DNA of 64,000 nt from Lacinutrix sp. C3R15 (lineage in GTDB: Bacteria; Bacteroidota; Bacteroidia; Flavobacteriales; Flavobacteriaceae), in contig NZ_JAHKPZ010000004.1 in the NCBI RefSeq assembly GCF_018860825.1, positions 434,001 through 498,000 of the forward strand. Direction: 5' to 3'. The notes under the pieces were generated by a model that was not told the DNA's origin, did no database searches, and saw only the letters and a program-made list of their open reading frames with translations. Positions 1 through 9,450 of this stretch are shown piece by piece. The position numbers were made by a program, and so were the translations under genes. Within the stretch, counting starts at the first letter, position 1; every line of letters begins with the position of its first letter.

Positions 1-1467
1 TGTATCGAGTAAGCTTATTGCCTGGTCTGTTTTGTTTTGAAAAGCAAACAAATCTGCTTTAGCATATAGTTTTAAAGCGGTTTGTGTAGAGTCTTCATAT
101 TTGTTGTCTGAAATGAGTAGCTTTAAATCTAAAGCATCATTAGCAATAAGTTGTGAAGTAGAAGATTTTAATATTTTTAATTGAGATTCTGCCCATTTAA
201 AATCACCTTTATAATAGCTGGTTTTTGCTACTTTAAAGCGTGCTTCTTGTGATATGGTACTGTTTTTTAGACTTCGTTGAATTTGTGTGTAATAAATTAA
301 TGCTTCGTTAAATTTTTCTTGAAACACTAATATGTCTGCTAGTTCTAATTTTACTTTAGCTGCATGGTAAGAAGATAGGCGTTGCTTTAAGCTTTCTTTT
401 AAAAGTAGGGTTGCTTGTTGTGTATTGTTTAAATTAAAAGCTAAAAAATGCGCATAAGCTACTTGCAAATCTAATGTGCCTTGATGTTTGCCATAGGTTT
501 CTAATAAATCTAAATATTTTTTGTTTAAATCTGCATAGTCTTTAGGTGCTGCATTTTTTGTTTTAATTTGAAGTATATGGTTTTCTGCTTGTAAGGTGAT
601 TTCTGGGTCTTGCGCAATTTTTATAATATATTCAAAAATTTCTATTGCAATAGCATCTTGGTTTTCATTGGCAGCAATTAAAGCAATGCTTTCTATTCTG
701 TCTAGGCTTACTGGATCTCTTTTAAAAATTGCTTTTTCTTGGGTAAATGCTTTGTAGTATTCTTTTTGTTGAATAAATAACCAGCTTAATAAATTATTAA
801 ACAACAAGTCTGGTGTTTCTTGAATTTTTTTTAACAGTATTTTTTTTAAGATAATATTGTTTGGGTTGTTTTTATCTTCACTTATAAATTCGCTAAAAGC
901 ACGTTTTATGGTGTTTGTATAGTTTACTTGATATTGAATAATTTCAATATAGCTAGAAAACATTTTTTCTATTTTCCCTTGTTCGCCATAAATTTTAGAT
1001 AGATTTAATTGTATGTTGAAATTGTATTCGGGTTTAATTTGTATAGCCTTTTCATAGGCAGCGATTGCTTGTTCAAGAAGCGAATGATCTTCAAACGCAC
1101 GAGCAATATAAAAAATAGCATTTGGCTCTATATCTATAGCTTCAATGGCTTTATTGTAGTTTAAGTTAGCGTTTTCTAAATCGTTTTTTAGTTGGTAATT
1201 ATAGCCAAGTTCAACAAATAAAGCGGGGTTTTTTAGTGTTGAATTTTGTAGTAATTCTTGAGATTGATCTAATTGCTCTAACTGTTGATGTGTTTTTACT
1301 AATTGTATTAGATAAACGTAATGGGTTGGGTTTTTTTGGTGTAGTGTTTTGTAAAGCAATTGTGCTTTTTCAAACTCTCCGTTTTTAAAGTATTCTTTCG
1401 CCAAAAAATCTTCTTGCGCAATAGCGTGAAAACTAAATAGAAAAAAAAATAGATATATAAACTTCAT
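1..1467 (-). CDS. TPR-repeat protein, exported (partial, runs off the window start)
   Basis: The reading frame is open from the ATG at 1467 down to base 1, so the C-terminus lies outside the window; at least 489 residues are encoded. The N-terminus is a signal peptide (MKFIYLFFFLFSFHAIAQ), followed by repeated helical pairs typical of tetratricopeptide repeats (for example AKEYFKNGEFEKAQLLY and IEPNAIFYIARAFEDHSLLEQAIAAYEKAI). A periplasmic or envelope scaffold role is inferred; TPR proteins bind other proteins and have no catalytic activity of their own. A −7 promoter element lies about 33 bases upstream (1500-1507), just after an intrinsic terminator, so the gene appears to be transcribed independently of serS. 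No particular family beyond TPR is recognised. Confidence 0.85.
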   Translation of the reverse strand, partial: MKFIYLFFFLFSFHAIAQEDFLAKEYFKNGEFEKAQLLYKTLHQKNPTHYVYLIQLVKTHQQLEQLDQSQELLQNSTLKNPALFVELGYNYQLKNDLENANLNYNKAIEAIDIEPNAIFYIARAFEDHSLLEQAIAAYEKAIQIKPEYNFNIQLNLSKIYGEQGKIEKMFSSYIEIIQYQVNYTNTIKRAFSEFISEDKNNPNNIILKKILLKKIQETPDLLFNNLLSWLFIQQKEYYKAFTQEKAIFKRDPVSLDRIESIALIAANENQDAIAIEIFEYIIKIAQDPEITLQAENHILQIKTKNAAPKDYADLNKKYLDLLETYGKHQGTLDLQVAYAHFLAFNLNNTQQATLLLKESLKQRLSSYHAAKVKLELADILVFQEKFNEALIYYTQIQRSLKNSTISQEARFKVAKTSYYKGDFKWAESQLKILKSSTSQLIANDALDLKLLISDNKYEDSTQTALKLYAKADLFAFQNKTDQAISLLDT

Positions 1468-1499
1468 AAACGTGTAGCAATAGCTTTGCGTAAATATAA

Positions 1500-1507
1500 C
1501 AAATGTA
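1500..1507 (-). promoter_or_regulatory. −7 promoter element for the TPR gene
   Basis: On the minus strand this reads TACATTTG, an exact match to the Bacteroidota −7 consensus TAnnTTTG. It lies 32 bases upstream of the TPR start codon. No TTG −33 element is seen at the usual 17-23 base distance, so confidence is moderate. Confidence 0.5.
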
Positions 1508-1534
1508 ACTAGTAGAAGTTGTAAAATTTATGCT

Positions 1535-1565
1535 AAAAAAATGCCTGAAATTGTATTTCAGGCAT
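1535..1565 (-). terminator. Intrinsic terminator (minus strand)
   Basis: A perfect 11-bp inverted repeat ATGCCTGAAAT / ATTTCAGGCAT with a 3-base loop (1541-1565) is followed, in minus-strand direction, by seven T. It ends transcription arriving from the serS side about 350 bases past the serS stop codon. Confidence 0.8.
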
Positions 1566-1915
1566 TTGCCAATCTAATAAATGTGCTATTAATCGATGTC
1601 AATTTAACATGATTCAAATATTCGATTGGGACAAATATTTTATATTTCTCATTTTAAATCTTAATCTATTGGTGTTTATACTGTTTATGTAAAAAAATGA
1701 AAACAACATTAAGCAACAGCAAACAACAGTAAATAACAAGTAGGATGTACTTGATTTTTTATACAGGCTTTATCGTTGGTTTTATAAAAATCTGATTTTT
1801 TTTTTAATTATCCTTAAAAATTGGCATAAAATCGTTGAACGACGTTGATTTTTGTTTCTTTGTCGATAAAAAAGAACGATTTGCTATAATTTTGAAAGAA
1901 AAAACTTATTAACTA
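1566..1915. other. Non-coding stretch between serS and its distal terminator
   Basis: The gap between the TPR start and serS is 448 bases; its left part holds the TPR promoter and the terminator at 1535-1565. The remaining 350 bases hold no convincing gene: the longest minus-strand frame near 1563-1660 is about 31 codons and lacks an ATG. If transcription continues from serS to the terminator, this is an unusually long 3' untranslated region that could release a small RNA; no specific structure is evident. Confidence 0.4.
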
Positions 1916-3187
1916 TTAGTTGATAATTTTAAAACCAGTGTAAGGTACTAATGCTTCGGGAATTACAATTCCGTCTTCGGTTTGGTAGTTTTCTAAAATA
2001 CCAGCTAAAACTCTAGGTAAAGCTAAAGAGCTTCCGTTAAGAGTGTGAGCCAGTTCGTTTTTACCTTCGCTATTTTTAAAACGTAATTTCAAACGGTTTG
2101 CTTGGTAGTTTTCAAAATTAGAAACACTTGAAATTTCAAGCCATCTGTCTTGTGCTGTAGAGAAAACCTCAAAGTCATAAGTCATAGCAGAAGGAAAACC
2201 AGTATCGCCACCACAAAGTCTTAAAATACGATATGGTAAGTTTAGTTCTCTTAAAATACCTTGTACGTGTTCTATCATGCCATTAAAGGCTTTGTAAGAG
2301 TTGTCAGGATGTTCTACTCTAATAATTTCTACTTTATCAAATTGGTGTAGTCTGTTAAGTCCTCTAACATGTGCACCATAGCTTCCTGCTTCTCTTCTAA
2401 AACAAGGAGTGTAGCCAGTTATGCCAATTGGTAATTCGTTTTCGTTTAAAATAACGTCTCTAAAAATGTTTGTTCCTGGTACTTCTGCAGTAGGAATTAA
2501 ATATAAATCGTCACGAGAGTCGTGGTACATTTGTCCTTCTTTGTCTGGTAATTGACCTGTACCATAGCAAGAAGCTTCGTTTACCAAGTGAGGTAATTGG
2601 TACTCTGTATACCCAGCTTCTGTGTTTTTATCTAAAAAGTAAGCAATTAAAGCACGTTGTAATCTGGCTCCTTTACCTTTGTAAACAGGAAAACCTGCTC
2701 CAGTAATTTTGTTACCTAGTTCAAAGTCTATGATATCATATTTTTTAGCAAGTTCCCAATGTGGCATTGCACCTTTATGTAAAGTAGGTATTTCTCCTTC
2801 TTTTAAGATTTCTTCGTTGTCTTCATCGGAGTTTCCTTGAGGAACAGATTCATGAGGTACGTTAGGAATTTTATATAACAAGTCTGTTAAAGCTTCGGTT
2901 TTAGCATGTAGTTTTTCGCTTAATTCTTTTGAAGCTTCTTTTAAATCTGAAGTTTTAGCTTTTAAAATATTCGCTTTTTCAGCTTGTCCAGATTTATATA
3001 ACATACCAATTTCTTTAGAGATAGCATTGGATTCTGCAAGCGTATTGTCTAATTCAGTTTGAATTTGTTTACGTTCTTCATCAAATGTAATTACTTCATC
3101 AATAATTTGTGTAGCATCAAAGTTTCTTTTTGCCAAACGTGTAATTACTAAGTCTTTGTTTTCTCTAATAAATGGTACTTGTAACAT
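1916..3187 (-). CDS. serS: Serine--tRNA ligase
   Basis: Class II aminoacyl-tRNA synthetase that charges tRNA-Ser and tRNA-Sec with serine in the cytoplasm. The 423 residues match the family length. Residues 1-110 form the coiled-coil arm that grips the tRNA long variable arm. The catalytic core carries TAEVP at 233-237, motif 2 FRREAG at 263-268 followed by the GLNRLHQF segment, and motif 3 NGSSLALPR at 384-392. The start is the only ATG that gives the conserved MLQVPFIREN start. A −7 element TATTTTTG (minus strand, 3233-3240) lies about 45 bases upstream, and a short inverted repeat CGGAAAT/ATTTCCG sits in the leader. It appears to be a single-gene transcript. Confidence 0.98.
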   Translation of the reverse strand: MLQVPFIRENKDLVITRLAKRNFDATQIIDEVITFDEERKQIQTELDNTLAESNAISKEIGMLYKSGQAEKANILKAKTSDLKEASKELSEKLHAKTEALTDLLYKIPNVPHESVPQGNSDEDNEEILKEGEIPTLHKGAMPHWELAKKYDIIDFELGNKITGAGFPVYKGKGARLQRALIAYFLDKNTEAGYTEYQLPHLVNEASCYGTGQLPDKEGQMYHDSRDDLYLIPTAEVPGTNIFRDVILNENELPIGITGYTPCFRREAGSYGAHVRGLNRLHQFDKVEIIRVEHPDNSYKAFNGMIEHVQGILRELNLPYRILRLCGGDTGFPSAMTYDFEVFSTAQDRWLEISSVSNFENYQANRLKLRFKNSEGKNELAHTLNGSSLALPRVLAGILENYQTEDGIVIPEALVPYTGFKIIN

Positions 3188-3277
3188 GTTTTGTTTTTTT
3201 TAAAATCGGAAATTATTTCCGTTAGGAAAGCACAAAAATAACAAATAGTTTAGATTGCGCGTTAGGTTTATTTAGTA

Positions 3278-4591
3278 TTAATCTAGTTTTGAAGGTAAAA
3301 TCCATTCGCTATGTTTAAAAGCGCTCCAAGAAACAGAAGCAATATCTACTTCAGAATTTATATATTTGGTATATGGCCTACCATTAACACTGATATTACA
3401 GGATATAAAAACAGCAACATCTTTCCCTTTTTCATTATATTCCTTTTTTAATCTTTGGGCAAATTGCCACATTACATCTGGGTGAGTACTTACTAATCGC
3501 ATTTGTTTTTTGCTTAAATAATCTTCAAGTTTTACAAATATGGTTTTATTTTTTCCTTTCTCTTTTACTTTAAAGCTTATATGAGCAAGCTTAGATCTTA
3601 GCATCATACGCCAAGACATTTTGTGACCTTCTTCTGTCCAGAGTACATTGTCTTTTATAAAATGATGACGTAATGGTAAAGCAATTTGAAGGATAAAGTA
3701 TATAGAGAATAAGATAACAAATGGTTTTTTATACTTTGGTTCAATAATTTCTGCTGCATCATAAAATTCTTTTTTCTTAAAAAAGATGTTTTTAATGGTT
3801 TTAGGATTAAAAAAGAACAAACTAAACGCTAATGCTAAATACGGAAAAATACCAACTTGAAATACTATAGAGTTAAATAAGTGAAAAAAGATAGATCCAA
3901 AAAAAGCGATTTTTCGGGTAGGCTTAAAAAGTAAAAAAGGAACTACCAAACCATCATATAAAATACCACCATAGGCTAAAAAATAATGCAGCCATTCTTG
4001 CTGTAAAAACTCACCAATTAAAAAATAGTTCTTTTTACCAGACATAAATATTTTCATTACAGAAGCATCTAGCCAATCTGGATATAATTTAGCAATAGAG
4101 CCATAAGTGTACACAATAAACATTTGTAAAATAAAAACCAGTCGACACCATTGTGGCATAGCGTTGCTCTTTATTTTAGGGTTTTGTTTAGCATCTACAG
4201 AGTGGTATTTGTTAGCAGGAAGAAATACCATAATAGCACTTAATAAAATCAATAAATAATAATGGTTATTGTAAGATGCTTTTTGCATTAAATAGGTAGT
4301 TAACCACATAAGTGTAAACATTATGGTGCTAAACCTGTATTTGTAACCAATCATGATTAGAAAACCAAAAATACCCATGACTAAATAATAAAAGTACATG
4401 CCGTTTCCTGGAAGTGGTTGTAGCCACTCAAAACCAATAAAAGTAAAAGTAAATTTTGGTTCTATAAAAGCCCTGGTAACCCAACCTGTAAAAATAGCAC
4501 CTACAGATTCTAGAAAGCATAATAGACCAAAAAAGATTCTAAAAACAATTAGTGCACTGTTGTCTATATGTTTAAATAAATATTTATTCAA
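3278..4591 (-). CDS. HTTM-domain, vitamin K-dependent gamma-carboxylase-like membrane protein
   Basis: This 437-residue protein resembles the core of animal gamma-glutamyl carboxylase (GGCX). Residues 1-310 contain several hydrophobic segments of the HTTM domain with conserved blocks IEPKFTFTFIGFEW, ASYNNHYYLLIL and GSIAKLYPDWL. After the last membrane segment comes WTEEGHKMSWRMML and a soluble domain ending in ISVNGRPYTKYI and VDIASVSWSAF, which parallels the lumenal domain of GGCX. In animals the enzyme carboxylates glutamate using vitamin K hydroquinone; the substrate of bacterial homologues is not established, so the activity is inferred. The gene overlaps the end of ribF by 8 bases, so the two are cotranscribed and probably translationally coupled. 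Confidence 0.88.
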   Translation of the reverse strand: MNKYLFKHIDNSALIVFRIFFGLLCFLESVGAIFTGWVTRAFIEPKFTFTFIGFEWLQPLPGNGMYFYYLVMGIFGFLIMIGYKYRFSTIMFTLMWLTTYLMQKASYNNHYYLLILLSAIMVFLPANKYHSVDAKQNPKIKSNAMPQWCRLVFILQMFIVYTYGSIAKLYPDWLDASVMKIFMSGKKNYFLIGEFLQQEWLHYFLAYGGILYDGLVVPFLLFKPTRKIAFFGSIFFHLFNSIVFQVGIFPYLALAFSLFFFNPKTIKNIFFKKKEFYDAAEIIEPKYKKPFVILFSIYFILQIALPLRHHFIKDNVLWTEEGHKMSWRMMLRSKLAHISFKVKEKGKNKTIFVKLEDYLSKKQMRLVSTHPDVMWQFAQRLKKEYNEKGKDVAVFISCNISVNGRPYTKYINSEVDIASVSWSAFKHSEWILPSKLD

Positions 4592-5522
4592 TGTTGTTTT
4601 GGGTTATATATCGTTCTGCATCTATTTTGTCTTGCTGTATTTGCGCTTTTAAGGCTTCAAGGGAGTCAAACTTTTGTTCACTTCTAATTCTCTTTAAAAC
4701 TTTAACAGCTATGTTTTGGTCATAAATATCTTCATTAAAATCAAAAAAATGTACTTCTATAGTTAGCTTGGTACTGTTGCTAATTGTTGGGTTAGTGCCA
4801 ATATTCATCATCCCAAAAAGTTTTTGGTTTTTGTAGGTTGCTGTAACTACATAAACACCTTGTTTAGGTATAAGTTTATACGTTTCAGGGATACTTAAAT
4901 TAGCAGTAGGAAAATCAATAGTTTTACCAAGACCTTTCCCTTTAATTACGGTACCATTTAGCATGAAATTATACCCCAAATAAGCGTTTGCAGTTTGCAT
5001 ATCTCCAGCTAATAATGCTTTTCTGATTTTTGTAGAACTTACAGATACGTCATTTATGTCTTGGGCAGAGATTTCTTCAACTTCAAAATTATACGTTTTA
5101 CCAAATTTTATCAAATCCTGAATATTAGCAGCTCTATTTCTGCCAAAGTGGTGATCATAACCTATAATTATTTTTTTTATATGTAGTTGTTTTACAAGAA
5201 TTTCTTTCACAAAATCTTCAGCAGATAAGCGTGAAAACTCTTTTGTAAATGTTTTAACACATAGATGATCTATACCTAGTTTTTTTAAAATAGCAGACCT
5301 TTCTTCAATAGTGTTAATGAGCTTTATATTTGCATCTTTTTGTAAAACCATTCTTGGATGCGGAAAAAAAGTTAAAACTACTGCTTGTAAGTTTTCTTGA
5401 TTGGCAGTATTAACTAATCTTTCAATTATTTTTTGATGACCAATATGTACTCCATCAAAGGTACCAATTGTAGCAATTGAAGATTTGTTAGAATATTCAT
5501 CTAATGTGTTTGATTTTAACAT
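4584..5522 (-). CDS. ribF: Bifunctional riboflavin kinase / FAD synthetase
   Basis: RibF phosphorylates riboflavin to FMN and then adenylylates FMN to FAD. The N-terminal FAD synthetase (nucleotidyltransferase) half shows GTFDGVHIGH at 20-29, GYDHHFGR at 121-128 and SSTKIR at 162-167. The C-terminal riboflavin kinase half shows GKGLGKTIDFPTANL at 195-209 and MMNIGTNPT at 238-246, with the catalytic glutamate in TIEVHFF (E256). At 312 residues it has the usual length. It is the first gene of a two-gene minus-strand unit with the carboxylase-like gene downstream, overlapping by 8 bases. Confidence 0.97.
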   Translation of the reverse strand: MLKSNTLDEYSNKSSIATIGTFDGVHIGHQKIIERLVNTANQENLQAVVLTFFPHPRMVLQKDANIKLINTIEERSAILKKLGIDHLCVKTFTKEFSRLSAEDFVKEILVKQLHIKKIIIGYDHHFGRNRAANIQDLIKFGKTYNFEVEEISAQDINDVSVSSTKIRKALLAGDMQTANAYLGYNFMLNGTVIKGKGLGKTIDFPTANLSIPETYKLIPKQGVYVVTATYKNQKLFGMMNIGTNPTISNSTKLTIEVHFFDFNEDIYDQNIAVKVLKRIRSEQKFDSLEALKAQIQQDKIDAERYITQNNIE

Positions 5523-5678
5523 AAAAAAAGAAAAATTCTACTCATAAGTTCAATAAAAAAAGTTAAATTTGTGTAAATAGTGTTTTGTTAAACAAGAAGA
5601 ACACATAACAAAAATACAATTTTGTTATTCTTTTGAAGTAACAAATATGAAAATTTCATTAATATAAATTACCTAATT

Positions 5679-8600
5679 ATGAAAAAAAAATACATTAACT
5701 TTTTTGCATTATTGTTATTAGTGGTATTGTCGCCATTAACAGCAAATGCTCAAAATGACTATTGGTCTTCTACAACCAAAGAGTCTCTTAGCTTAGAAAA
5801 AAAAGTACATCGTGCTTCGCAACCAACAAAGTTTCAGATTTTAAATCTTAATCTAGAAAGATTTAAAGCGCTTTTAGAAAACGCACCATTAGTTGATGAA
5901 ACTAGTGCGAGTAGATCTAATCTTATTATAGATTTTCCTATGGCAGATGGAAATTTAGAAAAATTTAGTGTTTCTGAATCTCCTATAATGGAAGCAGGAT
6001 TAGCAGAACGTTACCCAATGATTAAAACATATAAAGCAATAGGTATAGATGATCCTACTGCTACTATGCGTTTTAGTGTTACACAGTTTGGACTACATGT
6101 TATTTCTTTGTCTGGAACTAGAAGTTCTGTGTATATAGATCCTTATACAGAAGATAGAAATACATATATGGTTTATGATAGAGCTTCTTTAAGCCAAGAT
6201 ACGCAAAGTTTTGAGTGTTTGGTAGATGAGAGTATTGATTTATCTTCATTAGAAACTGATAGAGGGTCTTCTAACAGAGAAGATACAGACGATCAAAAAT
6301 TAAGAACCTATAGGTTAGCACAATCTTGTACTGGTGAATATGGGCAAATATTTGCAGGAACAGGAACAGAAGCTGAGCAAAAAGCAAATGTTCAAGCGCA
6401 AATGACAATAACAATTAATAGAGTTAATGAAATTTATGAACGTGATTTAGCCATTCGTTTAATTTTTGTAGCTAATAATGATGAGGTGATTTATTTAAAC
6501 CAATTTACTGATCCATGGACTGCAGAGTATAATACAACAACAGCAGTAACTTTAGATAGTGTGATAGGTGTAGATAATTATGATATAGGTCATAATTTTA
6601 ATACTACTGGAGGAGGTAATGCTGGATGTTTAGGATGTGTTTGTGCTAGTACTACTACTACAAGTTTTCATAAAGGAAGAGGATATACAGGAAGAACAGA
6701 CCCAACAGGAGATGCATTTGATATTGATTATGTAGCACATGAAATGGGTCACCAATTTGATGGATATCACACCATGAATACCTGTAGTAGATCTGGTAGT
6801 GGTTTTACAGAAGTAGAGCCAGCATCAGGAAGTTCTATTATGGGATATGCAGGTATCTGTTCTACCAACGTACAATCTAATAGTGATGCGCATTTTAATT
6901 ATGTAAACATTAGAGATATAGCAGCTAATATTCAGTCAGGAACTAGTAGTACTTGTGATGTTGAAACAAGCTTAGCAAATCAACCACCAGTTGCTGATGC
7001 AGGAAGTGATTATGCAATTCCGCCAAGTACTGCTTATGTATTAAGAGGAACAGCAACAGATCCTGACGGAACAGCTTCTTTAACCTATAACTGGTCTCAA
7101 AATGATCCAGAACAAGCTCCTGGTAATGGTTCTCCAGAATCTACTTGGACGCAAGGTCCATTATATAGATCTATATTACCAACAACATCTCCAGATCGTT
7201 ATATGCCAAGCTGGAGTGATGTAGTTGCAGGAGATTTAACACCTACTTGGGAAGTAACACCTAGTGTTGCAAGAGAAATGAATTTCTCTTTTATTGTAAG
7301 AGATAATGGTAGTGGTTTTGCTGCAGGTATTGGTCAAACAGATGCAGATTTAATGACAATTGATGTTCAAGGTGGTGATCCTTTTACAGTAATTTCTCCT
7401 ACAGTTTGGGGAGGAACAGGAAGCGCAAATACAGTATCGTGGAATGTTGCTGATACTAATATGGCACCTATTAACTGTCAAACAGTAAATATTAAGCTTT
7501 CTACAGACGGAGGATTAACTTTTCCTACCACATTAGCTTCTGGTGTTGCAAATGATGGTTCAGAAACTATTACTATGCCTACAGTTGCAGATACTGATGA
7601 TGCAAGAATAATGGTAGAAGCTGCAGATAATATATTTTATGCGCTTTCCACCGTTTTTTCTATAAATAGTACTCCTACATTTGGTATTACTACTGCAAAT
7701 AGTGCAGAGTCTGTTTGTAATATTGATGCTGTTGCTTATACTATAGATTTTGCTACTATTAATGGTTTTAATGAATCTATTACACTTAGCGCAACAGGAG
7801 TTCCTGCTGGATCAACAGTAACTTTTACTCCTGCAACTTTAACTACTGATGGGCAAACTGTAATGGATGTTACAGGTTTAATGGGTGTTGCAGCTGGAGA
7901 TTATACCATAACGGTTACAGCTACTGCAGCTTCTGAAACAAAAGATATAGATGTAGATTTAACAGTGGCTGATGGAGTGTGTGTGTCTGTTGCAAACACA
8001 CTTTATGATACTAGTACAACATTAGTGCAGTTTGGAACTATTGATAATGCTTCAGGAAAACCTTCTGGTTATAGTGATTATACTTCTATTTCAACAGATG
8101 TGAATAGAGAAAGCACTTATGATTTAACAGTAAACATGAATACCGATGGGCCATTTACGTGTTATTCTACAGTGTGGATTGATTGGAATCAAAACTGTGT
8201 TTTTGATGCCGATGAAACCTATGAGTTAGGTTCTGCTTTCTCTACTGCCGATGGGCCTGCAGGAAACTCTCCGTTATCGGTTACTGTGCCTGTAGATGCT
8301 GCTCTTGGTAGTACTACTATGCGTGTAACTACAAAATGGAATGTTACAGCAAGTTCTTGTGAAAATGATCATGATGCAGAAGTGGAAGACTATACGGTTA
8401 ATGTATTAGCTTCTTTAAGTACACAAGAATTTGTAGCAGAAGAGGTTAGTGTTTTTCCAAATCCTAATACTGGTGAGTTTACCATAAAATTAAATGCTAC
8501 TTCTGGAAATAATATAGGAGTAGTTGTTTATGATATTAGAGGAAGAAAAGTATATAATAATAGTTTTATTAATACTTCTAGTTTCCATCAAACTATTAAT

Positions 8601-8684
8601 TTAGGAGATGTAGAGTCTGGTGTATATTTATTAAATGTAACTGACGGAACAAGAGGAATTACTAAAAAAGTAATTGTAAAATAA
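5679..8684 (+). CDS. Secreted reprolysin-like zinc metalloprotease with T9SS sorting domain
   Basis: A 1001-residue exported protein. A signal peptide (FFALLLLVVLSPLTANAQ) is followed by a propeptide-like region and a metzincin-type peptidase domain. The zinc motif HEMGHQFDGYH occupies 354-364 (H354, E355, H358, H364) and a Met-turn SSIMGYAG follows. The usual glycine at the eighth position of HExxHxxGxxH is aspartate here. Ig-like/PKD-type domains follow, then a GEVED-type domain (WIDWNQNCVFDADE, AEVEDYTVNV), then a type A T9SS sorting domain from about 925 (VSVFPNPNTGEF to KKVIVK). The sorting domain predicts export across the outer membrane by T9SS. The gene is monocistronic, converging on pth across a bidirectional terminator. 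Confidence 0.93.
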   Translation: MKKKYINFFALLLLVVLSPLTANAQNDYWSSTTKESLSLEKKVHRASQPTKFQILNLNLERFKALLENAPLVDETSASRSNLIIDFPMADGNLEKFSVSESPIMEAGLAERYPMIKTYKAIGIDDPTATMRFSVTQFGLHVISLSGTRSSVYIDPYTEDRNTYMVYDRASLSQDTQSFECLVDESIDLSSLETDRGSSNREDTDDQKLRTYRLAQSCTGEYGQIFAGTGTEAEQKANVQAQMTITINRVNEIYERDLAIRLIFVANNDEVIYLNQFTDPWTAEYNTTTAVTLDSVIGVDNYDIGHNFNTTGGGNAGCLGCVCASTTTTSFHKGRGYTGRTDPTGDAFDIDYVAHEMGHQFDGYHTMNTCSRSGSGFTEVEPASGSSIMGYAGICSTNVQSNSDAHFNYVNIRDIAANIQSGTSSTCDVETSLANQPPVADAGSDYAIPPSTAYVLRGTATDPDGTASLTYNWSQNDPEQAPGNGSPESTWTQGPLYRSILPTTSPDRYMPSWSDVVAGDLTPTWEVTPSVAREMNFSFIVRDNGSGFAAGIGQTDADLMTIDVQGGDPFTVISPTVWGGTGSANTVSWNVADTNMAPINCQTVNIKLSTDGGLTFPTTLASGVANDGSETITMPTVADTDDARIMVEAADNIFYALSTVFSINSTPTFGITTANSAESVCNIDAVAYTIDFATINGFNESITLSATGVPAGSTVTFTPATLTTDGQTVMDVTGLMGVAAGDYTITVTATAASETKDIDVDLTVADGVCVSVANTLYDTSTTLVQFGTIDNASGKPSGYSDYTSISTDVNRESTYDLTVNMNTDGPFTCYSTVWIDWNQNCVFDADETYELGSAFSTADGPAGNSPLSVTVPVDAALGSTTMRVTTKWNVTASSCENDHDAEVEDYTVNVLASLSTQEFVAEEVSVFPNPNTGEFTIKLNATSGNNIGVVVYDIRGRKVYNNSFINTSSFHQTINLGDVESGVYLLNVTDGTRGITKKVIVK

Positions 8685-8703
8685 AAAGTACTTATACAAG
8701 TTT

Positions 8704-8735
8704 AAAAAAAGGGGAGCGTTTTCGCTCCCTTTTTT
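8704..8735. terminator. Bidirectional intrinsic terminator
   Basis: Stem GGGAGCG (8712-8718) / CGCTCCC (8723-8729), loop TTTT, flanked by A-run on the left and T-run on the right. It separates the convergent metalloprotease and pth genes and overlaps the last two bases of pth. Confidence 0.9.
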
Positions 8736-9369
8736 ATTTTCCATTAAAGGTATTCATGGTATTGTTTACTCCTGCTGTACCAAAAGATTTAATAAGCGCT
8801 AAGGCTTTATCTAGTCTTTCAGGAAGTTTAGCTTTTTCATCATCTGTCCATTCTCCTAATACATAATCAACCTGTCTTCCTGTGCTAAAAGCATCACTTA
8901 TACCAAATCTAAATCTATTGTATTTTGTAGTGTTTAGTTTTTCTTGTGTGTCTTTTAATCCGTTATGGCCACCATCACTACCTTTAGTTTTTAGTCTAAT
9001 GCTACCAAATGGTAAGTTTAAATCGTCTGTAATTACTAATAAGTTTTCTAAAGGAATTTTTTCTTTTGTTAACCAGTATAAAATAGCCTTTCCGCTTAAA
9101 TTCATATAGGTACTTGGTTTTAGTAAAATAAAGGTTCTGCCTTTAAATTTATAGGTTGTAATGTCTCCAAGTTTTTGTGTTTCAAATTGTAAATCTTCAG
9201 TTTTAACTAAGTGATCTAAAATTTTAAAACCAATATTATGTCTGGTGTTTGTGTATTTTTCTCCAATATTGCCAAGTCCAACAATTAGAAATTTTTTCAT
9301 AGTATCTATTTCTTCTGTTTTATATGTGTTTTTCTTGTTGTTGAAAAGAGATTTTAAGAAAGTACACAT
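8734..9369 (-). CDS. pth: Peptidyl-tRNA hydrolase
   Basis: Pth cleaves peptidyl-tRNA released by stalled ribosomes so that the tRNA can be recycled. Using the ATG at 9369 the protein has 211 residues. The core begins at MKKFLIVGLGNIG (24-36); key residues are N34, the catalytic H44 in NTRHN, D115 in TDDLNLP, and N136 in GGHNGLKD. An earlier ATG at 9417 is rejected because it lies inside the rplY terminator hairpin. The start could also be at 9300 (MKKFLIV), which is the core of other Pth proteins; the N-terminal extension with TFLKSLFNNKKN is the kind seen in flavobacterial Pth proteins from memory. It follows rplY but beyond a terminator. Confidence 0.95.
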   Translation of the reverse strand: MCTFLKSLFNNKKNTYKTEEIDTMKKFLIVGLGNIGEKYTNTRHNIGFKILDHLVKTEDLQFETQKLGDITTYKFKGRTFILLKPSTYMNLSGKAILYWLTKEKIPLENLLVITDDLNLPFGSIRLKTKGSDGGHNGLKDTQEKLNTTKYNRFRFGISDAFSTGRQVDYVLGEWTDDEKAKLPERLDKALALIKSFGTAGVNNTMNTFNGK

Positions 9370-9395
9370 AACAGGGTTCTGTTTTTTGTAAAAAT

Positions 9396-9428
9396 AAAAA
9401 AAGCATTCTGAATACACAGAATGCTTTT
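9396..9428 (-). terminator. rplY terminator
   Basis: Stem GCATTCTG (9403-9410) / CAGAATGC (9417-9424) with a 6-base loop, followed in minus-strand direction by a T-rich tail (9396-9402 and beyond). It sits between rplY and pth. Confidence 0.88.
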
Positions 9429-9450
9429 ATAATTGTAAAAATAAATAAAT

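Noticed and set aside
9370-9417. Longer N-terminus of Pth from an ATG at 9417
   Set aside because: The codon lies inside the rplY terminator hairpin (9396-9428), so an mRNA with that start would be terminated or occluded.
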